The notes under the pieces: generated by a model | Database searches by the model: none | The model's input: the letters and a program-made list of their open reading frames with translations, nothing else | What the model was told of the DNA's origin: nothing | Translations under genes and position numbers: made by a program | NCBI GenBank assembly: GCA_039707465.1 | Contig: CM077644.1 | Span: 141,422,462 to 141,486,461 of the forward strand | DNA length: 64,000 nucleotides | Direction of reading: 5' to 3' | Source of the DNA: Rhabdophis nuchalis | Lineage: Eukaryota; Chordata; Lepidosauria; Squamata; Natricidae | Shown here: positions 10,976 to 20,758 of the stretch, piece by piece | How positions within the stretch are numbered: the stretch's first letter is position 1 | How the letters are laid out: every line of letters begins with the position of its first letter

Positions 10976-11780
10976 CCAGGGGAACAGCTTTCCTCCAGAA
11001 GTTGTGAATGCCCCAACACTGGAAGTTTTAAAGAAGATATTTAAATGGTTGCCATATTTAAATGGTTGTCCACTAGGATTCCAAGATCCCTCTCACAGTT
11101 GCTACCTTGCTCAATAGTAGCAACTGTGAGAGGGATCTTGGAATCCTAGTGGACAACCATTTAAATATGAGCCAGCAGTGTGCAGCAGCTGCCAAAAAAG
11201 CCAACACAGTTCTAGGCTGCATAAAAAGAGGGATAGAATCTAGATCACGTGAAGTGTTAATGCCACTGTATAGTGCCTTGGTAAGGCCACACTTGGAATA
11301 CTGCATACAGTTTTGGTCGCCACGATGTAGAAAAGACGTGGAGACTCTGGAAAGAGTGCAGAGAAGAGCAACCAAGATGATTAGGGGACTGGAGACTAAA
11401 ACATATGAAGAACGGTTGCAGGAGCTGGGTATGTCTAGTTTGATGAAGAGAAGGACCAGGGGAGACATGATAGCAGTGTTCCGATATCTCAGAGGGAGAA
11501 GAGGGAGTCAAACTATTCTCCAAGGCACCTGGGGGCAGGACAAGAAGCAATGGGTGGAAACTAATCAAGGAGAGAAGCAACTTAGAACTAAGGAGAAATT
11601 TCCTGACAGTTAGAACAATTAACCTCTGGAACAGCTTGCCTCCAGAAGTTGTGAATGCCCCAACCCTGGAAGTCTTTAAAAAGATGTTAGATATCCATTT
11701 GTCTGAAATGATATAGGGTTCCTGCCACCACAGGGGGTTGGACTAGAAGACCTACAAGGTCCCTTCCAACTCTGCTATTG
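10976..11780 (+). mobile_element. CR1 LINE 3' part with inverted 5' segment
   Basis: 10976-11048 is a piece of the CR1 ORF2 end. 11049-11100 is the reverse complement of about 11115-11166, and from 11107 the sequence runs forward as CR1 ORF2. A 168-residue ORF (11107-11613) encodes [18 protein letters not shown], then [27 protein letters not shown] and [14 protein letters not shown], which are diagnostic of the region after the CR1 reverse transcriptase. The element ends with ggggttggactagaagacct, ccttccaactctg and a tattg tail near 11,780. It encodes no intact polymerase. Confidence 0.9.
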
Positions 11781-11789
11781 TATTGTATT

Positions 11790-11903
11790 GTAAGATGTTG
11801 GATAGCCATTTGTCTGAAATAGTATAAGGTTTCCTGCCTAGGCAGAGGATTGGACTAGAAGACCTCCAAAGTCCCTTCCAACTCTGTTATTGTACTGTAT
11901 TAA
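11790..11903 (+). mobile_element. Short CR1 3' terminus
   Basis: A second copy of the CR1 3' end (ttggactagaagacctccaa, then ccttccaactctgttattg) begins directly after the previous element's tail. It could be a tandem template jump or a second short insertion. Confidence 0.75.
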
Positions 11904-11904
11904 G

Positions 11905-13180
11905 ATAGTAGAGAGGAAGCAGAAAATATGAGCCAGAAAGAACAGACATCAGAGGAAAAACTTATGGAGCAGGATATAAGGGACTGAAGAGAAACAGAAC
12001 AACAGGAGAGAAAAGGAACCAGGACAAGAACACAAACCGAGACAAGAACAATGAAAGAACCAAAACCAACATACAAATAAGATGAAATAAAGATGATATC
12101 CTTAAACATCAATGGTATCAATTCACCAGCCAAGGGAAAACAAACATTAACAAGACTGGCAGAATATGGATATTGTCTTCCTATAGGAGGTTCATATCAA
12201 AGAAAAATACAGTAATATTCTAGGATGCCCCAAATTAGGAAAGCTGCATCTGCCATTAGCACAAAATAAGAAAAGAGGGCTTGTGGTATACATAAAAGAT
12301 TGGTTAAATTCGAGGGAAATATTCAGTGATAGAGAAGGCAGATTTTTAATGATGGAAATAACAACAAATCAAAAAAAAATTCTGTTGGTGACAATTTATG
12401 CCCCAAATATAAACCCCCCCAAAATCTATAATAAATTACACAAGAAAATAATTGAATCAGATTGGGAAAATGTCTGTGTAATAGGCAATTTCAATGTGGT
12501 GCAGACAACAAAATGGATTATAGGAATACAAAGAAGAATAAAAGGAAAAGACAACAATTACCAAGTACCTTCTTTGAAATGGTGCAAGAATTAAATTTAA
12601 GGGGTGCATGGAGACAGATACATCCAACGAAAAGACAATACACTTTCTTTTCCCATCCGCACAATTTATGGTTGCGAATAGATATCGCCTAGATCAGGGG
12701 TCTGCAAAGTCGGCTCTTTTAAGACTGGTGGACTTCAACTCCCAGAATTGGAGTTGAAGTCCACCAGTCTTAAAAGAGCCGACTTTGCAGACCCCTGGCC
12801 TAGATGAACCCAGAATTGATCAATAATATAGAAGATATGGAGATTTCACCAAATACACTCCACAATCCACTAATGGTAAAATGGAAAGGTCAGAGGAAAA
12901 AATTAAGATGGATACTAAATCAGAGAATAGTAAAAGAAAAATTATATACAAATGATGAATAAGGAATTAGTTATTTTCTTCAAGGAAAACAAGAAAGACC
13001 AAACATCACTACAAAACCTATGGGATACCACAAAAGCCTATGTGCGGGGTATAACAATAGCGTATACGGCAAGGAGAAATAAGGAAAAAACGAAACAGCA
13101 AACATTATTACAGGAGAAGCTTAAAGAGTTGGAGACCGTGTTACAGAAAGAACCACAAAATACTAAAATCAAAGAAGAGG
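11905..13180 (+). pseudogene. L1 LINE relic, part 1: endonuclease region
   Basis: The plus strand encodes broken L1 ORF2 starting near 12,090 (ISLNINGINSPAK, the N-terminal endonuclease signature). It continues with KILLVTIYAPN and VIGNFNVV (12283-12594), then a frame change to the RQIHPTKRQYTFFSHPHN region (12462-12692). From 12952 a lysine-rich stretch matches the linker between endonuclease and reverse transcriptase. Several stops and frameshifts, plus a MITE at 12695, show that it is dead. The element breaks off at about 13,180, where an L2 begins, and resumes at 19,828. Confidence 0.85.
12695..12797. mobile_element. Palindromic hAT-type MITE, 103 bp, inside L1
   Basis: The two halves are almost perfect reverse complements over about 50 bp (caggggtctgcaaagtcgg to ccgactttgcagacccctg). 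The exact 8-bp target duplication is gcctagat (12687-12694 and 12798-12805). It interrupts the L1 endonuclease region. Confidence 0.95.
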
Positions 13181-14970
13181 TGGTCCAGTGGGATTGTCCG
13201 AGGCTGGTCTTGAGGCACCATTCTGGGAGGAGTTTGACTTTGTTACTACCGAGGATATGGACAGGCTGTCAAGGAGACTTAAGGCTACCACATGTTTGGT
13301 ATGGACAGGTTACGTGGGCGACTGATATGGACAGGTTACGTGGGCGACTGCGAGCTACCACATGTTTATTGGACCCGTGTCCCTCCTGGCTTGTACTGGC
13401 ATCCTAGGAGGTTACACGAGGCTGGCTCCAGGAGGTGGTCAACGCTTCCCTTAGTGAGGGGTTCTTGCCTGCCTTCCTTAAAGAGGCGATGGTGAGACCC
13501 CTCCTGAAGAAGCCCTCTCAGGACCCAGCATTGTTGGTTAATTACCATCCGGTCTCCAACCTTCACTTTTTGGCGAAGGTTGGAGAGAGTGTGGTGACAC
13601 AACAGTTTCCCCGTCATCTGGAGGAAGTTGATTATCTGGACCCGCGCCAGTCCGGCTTCCGACCCGGGCACAGCACCGAGACGGCATTGGTCGCGTTGGT
13701 GGATGATCTCTGGAGGGCCAGAGATGGGGGTTGTTCCTCCATCCTGGTCCTATTAGACCTCTCAGCGGCTTTTGATAACATCGACCATGGTATCCTATTG
13801 CATCGGCTGGAGGGGTTGGGGGTGAGGGGCACCGTATTACGGTGGTTCTCCTCCTACCTCTCCGGTCGATCGCAATTTGTGTTGGCAGGAGAGCAGAGGT
13901 CGACCTCGAGACCCCTCACTTGTGGGGTGCCTCAGGGGTCGGTCCTCTCGCCTCTCCTGTTCAACACATATATAAAGCCGCTGGGCGAGATCATCCGTAT
14001 TTTGGGGTAGAGTACCATCTCTATGCTGATGATACGCAGCTGTATATATCTACCCCAAACCACCCCAACGATGCCGTAGAGGTGATGTGCCAGTGCCTGG
14101 AAGCCGTGCTGGCCTGGATGGGAAGTAACAGACTCAGACTCAACCCGTCCAAGACCGAGTGGCTGTGGTTTCCGGCATCCCGGTACAACCAGTTGACTCC
14201 ATCACTGGCCATAGGGGGCGAACATCTTACCCCTGTGGACGGGGCACGCAACTTAGGCGTCCTCCTGGATACCCGGCTGTCCATGGAAGATCAAGTGACA
14301 GCCGTGGCCAGGAGGGCATTCTACCAGGTTCGCCTGGTACGCCAGTTGCGTCCCCTATTGGATCGGGATGCCCTATGCACAGTCACTCATGCCCTTGTGA
14401 CATCCCGACTGGACTACTGCAATGCTCTCTACATGGGGCTCCCCTTGAGGTGCACCCGAAGACTTCAGCTTGTCCAGAATGCAGCCGCGCGAGCAATAAT
14501 GGGAACCTCAAGGTTTACCCACATAACACCGCTCTTGCGCGAGCTGCACTGGCTGCCTGTCGTCTTTCGGGTGCGCTTCAAGGTGTTGGTTATCATCTTT
14601 AAAGCGCTCCATGGCACGGGACCTAGCTATCTGCGGGATCGGATTCTGCCCCATACATCCCTGCGGCCGATTCGCTCCCACAGAGAGGGACTTCTCCGGG
14701 TGCCGTCCACTAGGCTATGCCAGCGGGCGACGCCCAGGGGAAGGGCCATCTCTGTGGCGGGCCCAACCCTCTGGAACGACCTTCCCCCCGAAATTAGAAC
14801 AACTACGGACCTCCGCTCCTTCCATCAAAAACTGAAAACACACTTTTTCTGCTTGGCCGGCCTAGGTTAGTCTTCCGTTTATTAATTGGTTTTTAAAGGG
14901 GTTTAGCTTTTTAGTATTGTGGGTTTTTAGCGCAGGGATAAATTGTTTAATTTTCTATTTTATCTATCTA
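13181..14970 (+). mobile_element. L2 LINE (L2-1), 5'-truncated, part before the Helitron
   Basis: Homology with the other L2 copies begins near 13,181 (ccagtgggat block) inside ORF2, just upstream of the reverse transcriptase. The protein is split between 13435-14010 and 13842-14870. Relative to L2-6, one base is lost near 14,002 (cgtattttgg versus cgtggttttgg region), causing the frameshift. Motifs seen are [27 protein letters not shown] and YADDTQLYIS, which carries the catalytic Asp pair. The C-terminal region with [16 protein letters not shown] and [12 protein letters not shown] is retained. The 3' UTR is cut at 14970/14971 and resumes at 17579. Confidence 0.9.
13435..14870 (+). pseudogene. 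L2-1 reverse transcriptase ORF2 fragment, frameshifted
   Basis: Two overlapping reading frames (191 and 342 residues) together cover the reverse transcriptase fingers, palm and C-terminal region of an L2 ORF2. The endonuclease is absent because of 5' truncation. The role would have been target-primed reverse transcription of its own RNA. With the one-base deletion near 14,002 it cannot make the protein. Confidence 0.9.
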
Positions 14971-15059
14971 CTAGCTATACCAGCCACGCGTTGCTGTGGC
15001 CCAGTCTGGTTAAATGGCCAACCAATCTGTGTGTAGATCTACACCTGCACACATACACC

Positions 15060-15944
15060 CAACCACCATATAAGCACCAACCTACCTACCTTCTGTATTT
15101 TTCTCTCTCTATCTATTCCTCTACCTACCTACCTACTGTATTTCTTTCTTTCTCCCTCTACCTACCTACCTACCTACCTACCTATTGTATTTCCCCCTCT
15201 CTATCCCTCTACCTACCTACCTACCTACATACATACCTACCTACTATATTTCTCCCTCTCTATCTATCCCCCAATCTACCTACCTACTGTATTTCTCCCT
15301 GTCTATCCCTCTACCTACCTACCTACTGTATTTCTTTCTTTTTCCCTCTATCTACCTACCTACCTACTGTATTTTCCCCCCCCTCTATCCCTCTACCTAC
15401 CTACCTACTGTATTTCCCCCCCCCATATCCCTCTACCTACCTACCTACTGTATTTCTCCCTCTCTCTATCCCTCTACCTACCTACCTACTGTATTTCTTT
15501 CTTTTTCCCTCTATCTACCTACCTACCTACTGTATTTCTCCCCCTCTATCCCTCTACCTACCTACCTACCTACCTACCGTATTTCTCGCTATCTATACAC
15601 CTACCTACCTACCGTATTTCTCCCTCTCTGGCTATCCATCTACTTACCTACCTATTGTATTTCTTGCTTTCTCCCTCCACCTACCTACCTACTGTATTTC
15701 TCCCTCTCTATCTATCCCCCTATCCACTTACCTGCCTACCTACTGTATTTCTCCCTCTCTGTCTATCCCTCTACCTACCTATCTACTGTATTTCTCCCTA
15801 TCTATCTATCCATCCCCCTACCTATGTACCTACCTACCTACCTACCTACCTACTATATTTCTTCCTTTCTCCCTCTACCTACCTACCTACCTACCTACCT
15901 ACCTACCTACTGTCTCTTTCTTTCTTTCTTTCTTTCTTTCTTTG

Positions 15945-15992
<48 letters not shown>

Positions 15993-16045
15993 CACCTACC
16001 TACCTACCTACATACCTACCTTATTTCTGCCTCTCTATCTATCCC
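15060..16045 (+). repeat. (CTAC)n array with higher-order units
   Basis: About 1 kb of ctac runs is regularly broken by a spacer like tgtatttctccctctctat, giving roughly 40-60 bp higher-order units, followed by (TTTC)n and (TATC)n near 15,917-15,990. Long Tyr/Pro/Ser-rich ORFs (up to 377 residues) arise only from the repeat and are not genes. Confidence 0.9.
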
Positions 16046-16725
16046 TTGGGGGTCATCTAGTCCAACTCCCCACTAGGCAGGAAGCCCTATACCCATGATG
16101 GCGAACCTATGGCACGGGTGCCACAGGTGGCACAAGGAACCATTTCTTAGGCCACTCGAGGCATTGCCCTGTCAGCTTCAGTTTGTATGTGTGCCCTGGC
16201 CAGCTGATTTAGGCCTTCTTTTGAGGCCATTTTTTGCCCTCTGGAGGTGGGGGAAGGCTGTTTTCACCCTCCCCAGGCTACTATAAACCCTCTGGAGCCT
16301 GGGGATGACGTAAAAAGCATGCCAAATGCAGGGAGTCATGCACATAGCATTATGGATGTGGCACACCTATGCACATCGCCCCTGCACTCCCCCTGCTATT
16401 GGCACGTGAGCCAAAAAAGGTTAGTCATCACTGCCCTATACCATTTCAGACTAATGGCTATCCAACATCTTCTTGAAGGCTTCCAGTGTTGGGGCATTCA
16501 CAACTTCTGGAGACAAGTTGTTCCACTGATTAATTGTTCTAACTGTCAGGAAATTTCTCCTCAGTTCTAAGTTGCTTCTCTCCTTGATTAGTTTCCACCC
16601 ATTGCTTCTTGTCCTGCCCCCAGGTGCCTTGGAGAATAGCATGACTCCCTCTTCTTTGTGGCAACCCCTGAGATATTGGAAGGCTGCTATCCTGTCTCCC
16701 CTAGTCCCTCTTTATTAAACTGTAT
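16046..16725 (-). mobile_element. CR1 3' fragment, split by a hAT element
   Basis: Antisense CR1: the 3' end (tcatctagtccaactccc) lies at 16,051-16,092. After the hAT insertion it continues from 16,442 with the antisense ORF2 C-terminus (NQWNNLSPEVVNAPTLEAFKK when read on minus, 16451-16642). It is truncated near 16,720. Confidence 0.8.
16093..16433. mobile_element. hAT-type non-autonomous element, 341 bp
   Basis: The left end, ccatgatggcgaacc, and the right end, ggttagtcatcactg, are imperfect inverted repeats. The exact 8-bp target duplication is ccctatac (16085-16092 and 16434-16441). A 5'-truncated relative occurs at about 28,157-28,506. It is non-coding. Confidence 0.9.
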
Positions 16726-16792
16726 TTCTCCCTGTCTCTCTATTCCCCTATCTACCTACCTACTGTAATACAATAATACAATAGCAGCGTTG

Positions 16793-17140
16793 GAAGGGAC
16801 CTTGGAGGTCATCTAGTCCAACCCCGCTGCTCAAGCAGGAGACCCTATGCCGTTTCAGACAAATGGTTTTCCAGTCTCTTCTCTCTTCAGTGTTGGGGCA
16901 TCCATAACTTCTGGTGGCAAGATGTTCCACTGGTTAATAGTTCTCACTGCCAGGAAATTTGCCCTCAGTTCTAGGTTGCTTCTCTCCTTGATTAGTTTCC
17001 ATCCATTGCTTCTTGTTCTGCCCTCAGGTGCCTTGGTGAATAGCTTGACTCCCTCTTCTTTGGGGCAACCCCTGAGATATTGGAAGGCTGCTATCATGTC
17101 TTCCCTAGTCCTTCTTTTCATTAAACTGTATTTTCTGTCA
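16793..17140 (-). mobile_element. Second antisense CR1 3' fragment in the Helitron
   Basis: Read on minus, 16855-17121 encodes [36 protein letters not shown] and INQWNILPPEVMDAPTL, the CR1 ORF2 C-terminus. The antisense CR1 3' end (ggtcatctagtccaacccc) is at 16,807. It is broken and non-functional. Confidence 0.85.
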
Positions 17141-17578
17141 GATGGGTGATTCTTTGTTACAGTTTGGTTCAGTTCATATTAAACAGTTTAAAGCAGCTGC
17201 CTGCCTCCGTTTTTTTACCTCAGAGAATAGTCCTGAGCAGAATTTCTCCCCCCCCCCCCCAGTCTATGGGCCACCTGGGAGTTTGCTATCCTCTGTGCCT
17301 TCTTGGCCCCAAGAGGCCGCCGTATGAGGCTTCTTCCAACACTGACAGTTGAAAAGCAGTTTGATGGGTGTGGCTACAGGGATGTTAACACACATTTCAG
17401 TGGGTACTTTTTTGTGTGTAATTTGTACACAACACACGTGTGCTAGGCACAAAATGATTAGCTATTCTATTATCGGAAGTCCTTGTCTACATTGTCTGAA
17501 AGTTTGGTGTAAATCGGCCCAGTAGTTTTTGAGATTAGTGGATTCGTACAAACTATTTTACATTTTTATTTATATAGA

Positions 17579-17775
<197 letters not shown>

Positions 17776-17778
17776 TGT

Positions 17779-17779
<1 letters not shown>

Positions 17780-17871
<92 letters not shown>

Positions 17872-18158
17872 TTGTATTTTTATATACCGCGTCCTCTCCC
17901 CAAGGGGACTCGGAGCGGTGTACAGGGAAAAATTAAAACACATACAAATATACAAAAATAGATACAATAAGTAAAAAGAAATTAAATTTAATTGTCCCTG
18001 CACTAAAATCCCCATATTAAAACTAATGTTCCCTAAACCCTAAAAGGTAGAGACTAACCTAGGCCGGCCAAGCAGAAAAAGTATGTTTTTAATTTCTGAC
18101 GGAAGGAGCGGAGGTCCGTGATTTTTCTAATGTCGGGGGGAAGGTCGTTCCAGAGGGT
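17780..18158 (-). mobile_element. L2 3' fragment (L2-2), antisense
   Basis: (AAT)n, then ataccgcgtcctctcccc, ggactcggagcggtgtacag and the antisense end of ORF2 (acggaaggagcggaggtccg), truncated near 18,158. Its (AAT)n abuts the (ATT)n of L2-1, so the two tails form a long inverted repeat. Confidence 0.85.
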
Positions 18159-19827
18159 TTATTGGACCCGTGTCCCTCCTGGCTTGTACTGGCATCCTGG
18201 GAGACGACACGAGGCTGGCTCCAGGGCATTGTCAACGCATCTTTGAGTGAGGGGTCCTTGCCTGCCATCTTGAAAGAGGTGGTAGTGAGGCCCCTCCTCA
18301 AGAAGCCTTCCCTGGACCCAACATTATTGGAGAACTATCGTCCGGTCTCCAACCTTCACTTTTTAGTGAAGGTTGTTGAGAGTGTGGTGGCCCAACAGTT
18401 TCCGCGACACCTGGAGGAAGTTGATTATCTAGACCCGTGCCAGTCCGGCTTCCGACCCGGTCACAGCACCGAGACGGCATTGATCGCGTTGGTGGATGAT
18501 CTCTGGAGGGCGCGGGATAAGGGCTGTTCCTCTATCCCAGTCCTGTTAGACCTCTCAGCGGCTTTTGATACCATCGACCATGGTATCCTATTGCACCGAC
18601 TGGGGGGGTTGGGGCTGGGAGGCACCGTTTTATGGTGGTTCTCATCCTACCTCTCTGGTCGGTCACAATATGTGTTGACAGGAGGGCAGAGGTCGACCTC
18701 GAGACCCCTCTTATGCGGGATTCCTCAGGGGTCGGTCCTCTCGCCCCTCCTGTTTAACACATATATGAAGCCGCTGGGCGAGATCATCCGTGGTTTTGGG
18801 GTGGGATACCATCTGTACGCTGATGACACCCAGTTGTACATATCCACCCCAGACCACCCCAACAATGCCGCCGAGGTGCTGTCCCGGTGTTTGGAGGCCG
18901 TACGGATCTGGATGGGTAGTAACAAACTCAAGCTCAACCCGTCCAAGACTGAGTGGCTGTGGTTTCCGACTTCCCGGTTCAGCCAGATTACTCAAACTCT
19001 GGCCATTGGGGGCGAAACACTGGCCCCCGTGGAGAGGGCGCGCAATTTGGGTGTCCTCCTGGACTCCCGGCTGTCTATGGAGGACCATGTGGCAGCCGTG
19101 GCCAGGGGGGTGTTCCATCAGGTACGCCTGATGCGCCAATTGCGCCCCTTACTGGACCGGGCTGCCCTTTGCACAGTCACTCAAGCTCTCGTGACATCCC
19201 GACTCGACTACTGTAATGCTCTCTACATGGGGCTTCCCACTCGAAAGCTACAGTTAGTCCAGAATGCAGCCGCTCAGGTGATTACGGGAGCCTCTAGATG
19301 CTCCCATATAACACCGATCCTGCGCGAGCTGCACTGGCTTCCTGTGGCCTTTTGGGTGCGCTTCAAGGTCCTGACGACCATCTTTAAAGCGCTCCATGGC
19401 TCGGGGCCTAGTTTATATGCGAGACCGCCTCCTGCCCCATACATCCCTTCGGCCGATCCGCTCCCACAGAGAGGGCCTTCTCAGGGTGCCGTCGGCTGGG
19501 CAATGCCGTCTGGCGACACCCAGGGGAAGAGCCTTCACTGTGGCGGGCCCTGCCCTTTGGAACGACCCACCCCCTGAATTGCGTACCATCTCGGACCTCC
19601 GCCTCTTCCGCCAGTATCTAAAGACACATCTTTTTCAGCAAGCCGGCCTAGCCTAACCTCCCTTTGGGATTTTAATTTGGATTTTAGCATAGGATTATAG
19701 TTTAATATGTTTTTAAATCCTGTATTTATTGTTTTGTATGTTTTTTAAATTCCTGTGCGCCGCCCTGGGTCCTTTGTGGAGAAGGGCGGGATATAAATGT
19801 GATTAAAATAAAAAATAAAAATAAAAA
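18159..19827 (+). mobile_element. L2 LINE (L2-3), 5'-truncated
   Basis: A forward L2 beginning inside ORF2 (tttattggacccgtgtccct) and ending with gccctgggtcctttgtggag, gggcgggatataaatg and a short A-rich (AAAAT) tail at 19,827. It is more diverged from the other copies and has a different 3' UTR ending, so it belongs to another L2 subfamily. The host L1 resumes immediately after it. Confidence 0.9.
18162..19656 (+). pseudogene. L2-3 reverse transcriptase ORF2, one frameshift
   Basis: A 471-residue frame (18162-19577) holds [32 protein letters not shown] and YADDTQLYISTPDHP, then the [16 protein letters not shown] region. Near 19,410 an extra base relative to L2-6 (agtttatatgcg against agctatctgcg) shifts the frame, and the true C-terminus continues at 19396-19656. 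The endonuclease is missing through 5' truncation. Confidence 0.9.
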
Positions 19828-20691
19828 GAGAGATTTGGTAAAACATGAAATCAATCTAACACTTCAAGAAGAAATGATACGTAATATAAAAATGGCAAAA
19901 CAAAAGTATTTCAAAACAGCAAATAAACCAGGTAGATGGCTGGCCCACAAATTGAAGAAAGAAAAAACCAAAAAGCTAATACAGCAATTACAGGACGAAC
20001 ATGGGAATTTGTTCCAAAAGACAGAAGAAGAAGAAAGTATAATCCAAAACTTTTTTCAAACTCTATACAGTCAGGAAAACATCTCAAAAAAAGAACTCCA
20101 AAATTATTTGCAAGAGAGAAACCTACCAAGTATTTCAGAGGAAGCAAGAGAAATGCTAAATGAGAAAATAACTAACAGAGTTGAAGAAGGCAATAAAGAA
20201 ACAAAAAACAATAAATCACCAGGACCAGATGGGATTCCTGCTGAGATATATAAAAAATTTCAAGAAACTTTTGAGGAAATCATGGAATTGTACAATGAAG
20301 TATTAGAACAAACAAAAATGCCAAGTTCATGGACTGAGGCATTTATATCATTAATTCTAAAAGAAGAGACAGCCAATCAATTGATCCAAAACTATAGGTC
20401 AATCTCACTGCTAAATGTTGACTATAAAATATTTATGATAATTATTGCAGAAAGACTTAAAAAATATTAAATAAAGTTATTCATTCAGATCAAAACAGAT
20501 TCCTACCCAAAAAACAATTAAGAAATAATACAAAAATTATAACGAATGTATTAGAATACTATGCAGCACATCCAGAGAAATAATTAGCCTTAGTATTGGT
20601 AGACCTGCAAAAAGCTTTTGATAATTTAAATTGGCAGTTTCTTATTAGACAATTAGCTATTATGAAATTTGGAGAAAAATGTATTAGAATG

Positions 20692-20696
<5 letters not shown>
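19828..20696 (+). pseudogene. L1 LINE relic, part 2: early reverse transcriptase
   Basis: The frame at 19799-20470 continues L1 ORF2: KYFKTANKPGRWLAHKLKKE, then FFQTLYSQEN, NNKSPGPDGIPAEIYK and NYRSISLLNVDYKIF. These are the canonical L1 fingers and palm blocks. A stop follows at 20,468; further degraded text (LVDLQKAFDN region near 20,600) continues to about 20,696, where an antisense L2 begins. It picks up where part 1 stopped at 13,180. Confidence 0.9.

Positions 20697-20758
<62 letters not shown>

Larger units (their letters stand above)
14971..17578 (-). mobile_element. Non-autonomous Helitron, 2608 bp
   Basis: Read on the minus strand the element begins TCTATATAAATAAAAATG and ends in CTAG. 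Just inside that end is a short hairpin, gccac-agcaacgc-gtggc. It sits between an A and a T of the host L2 3' UTR with no target duplication. These are the defining Helitron features. The undisturbed site is visible in this window at 63577/63578 (L2-7). No Rep/helicase ORF is present. The interior contains a (CTAC)n-rich array, a CR1 piece with a nested hAT, and a second CR1 piece. Confidence 0.85.

Noticed and set aside
15060..16045. Regularly interrupted repeat resembling a CRISPR array
   Set aside because: The repeats are simple ctac microsatellite blocks of variable length with near-constant spacers, in vertebrate DNA with no cas genes.
14943..16098. ORFs of up to 377 residues rich in Tyr, Pro, Ser and Leu
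   Set aside because: They are translations of the (CTAC)n array in several frames, with no domain and no coding context.
18162..19577. Long reverse transcriptase ORF as a domesticated host gene or retron-like system
   Set aside because: The sequence, truncated 5' ends, tails and multiple copies are those of ordinary L2 LINEs.
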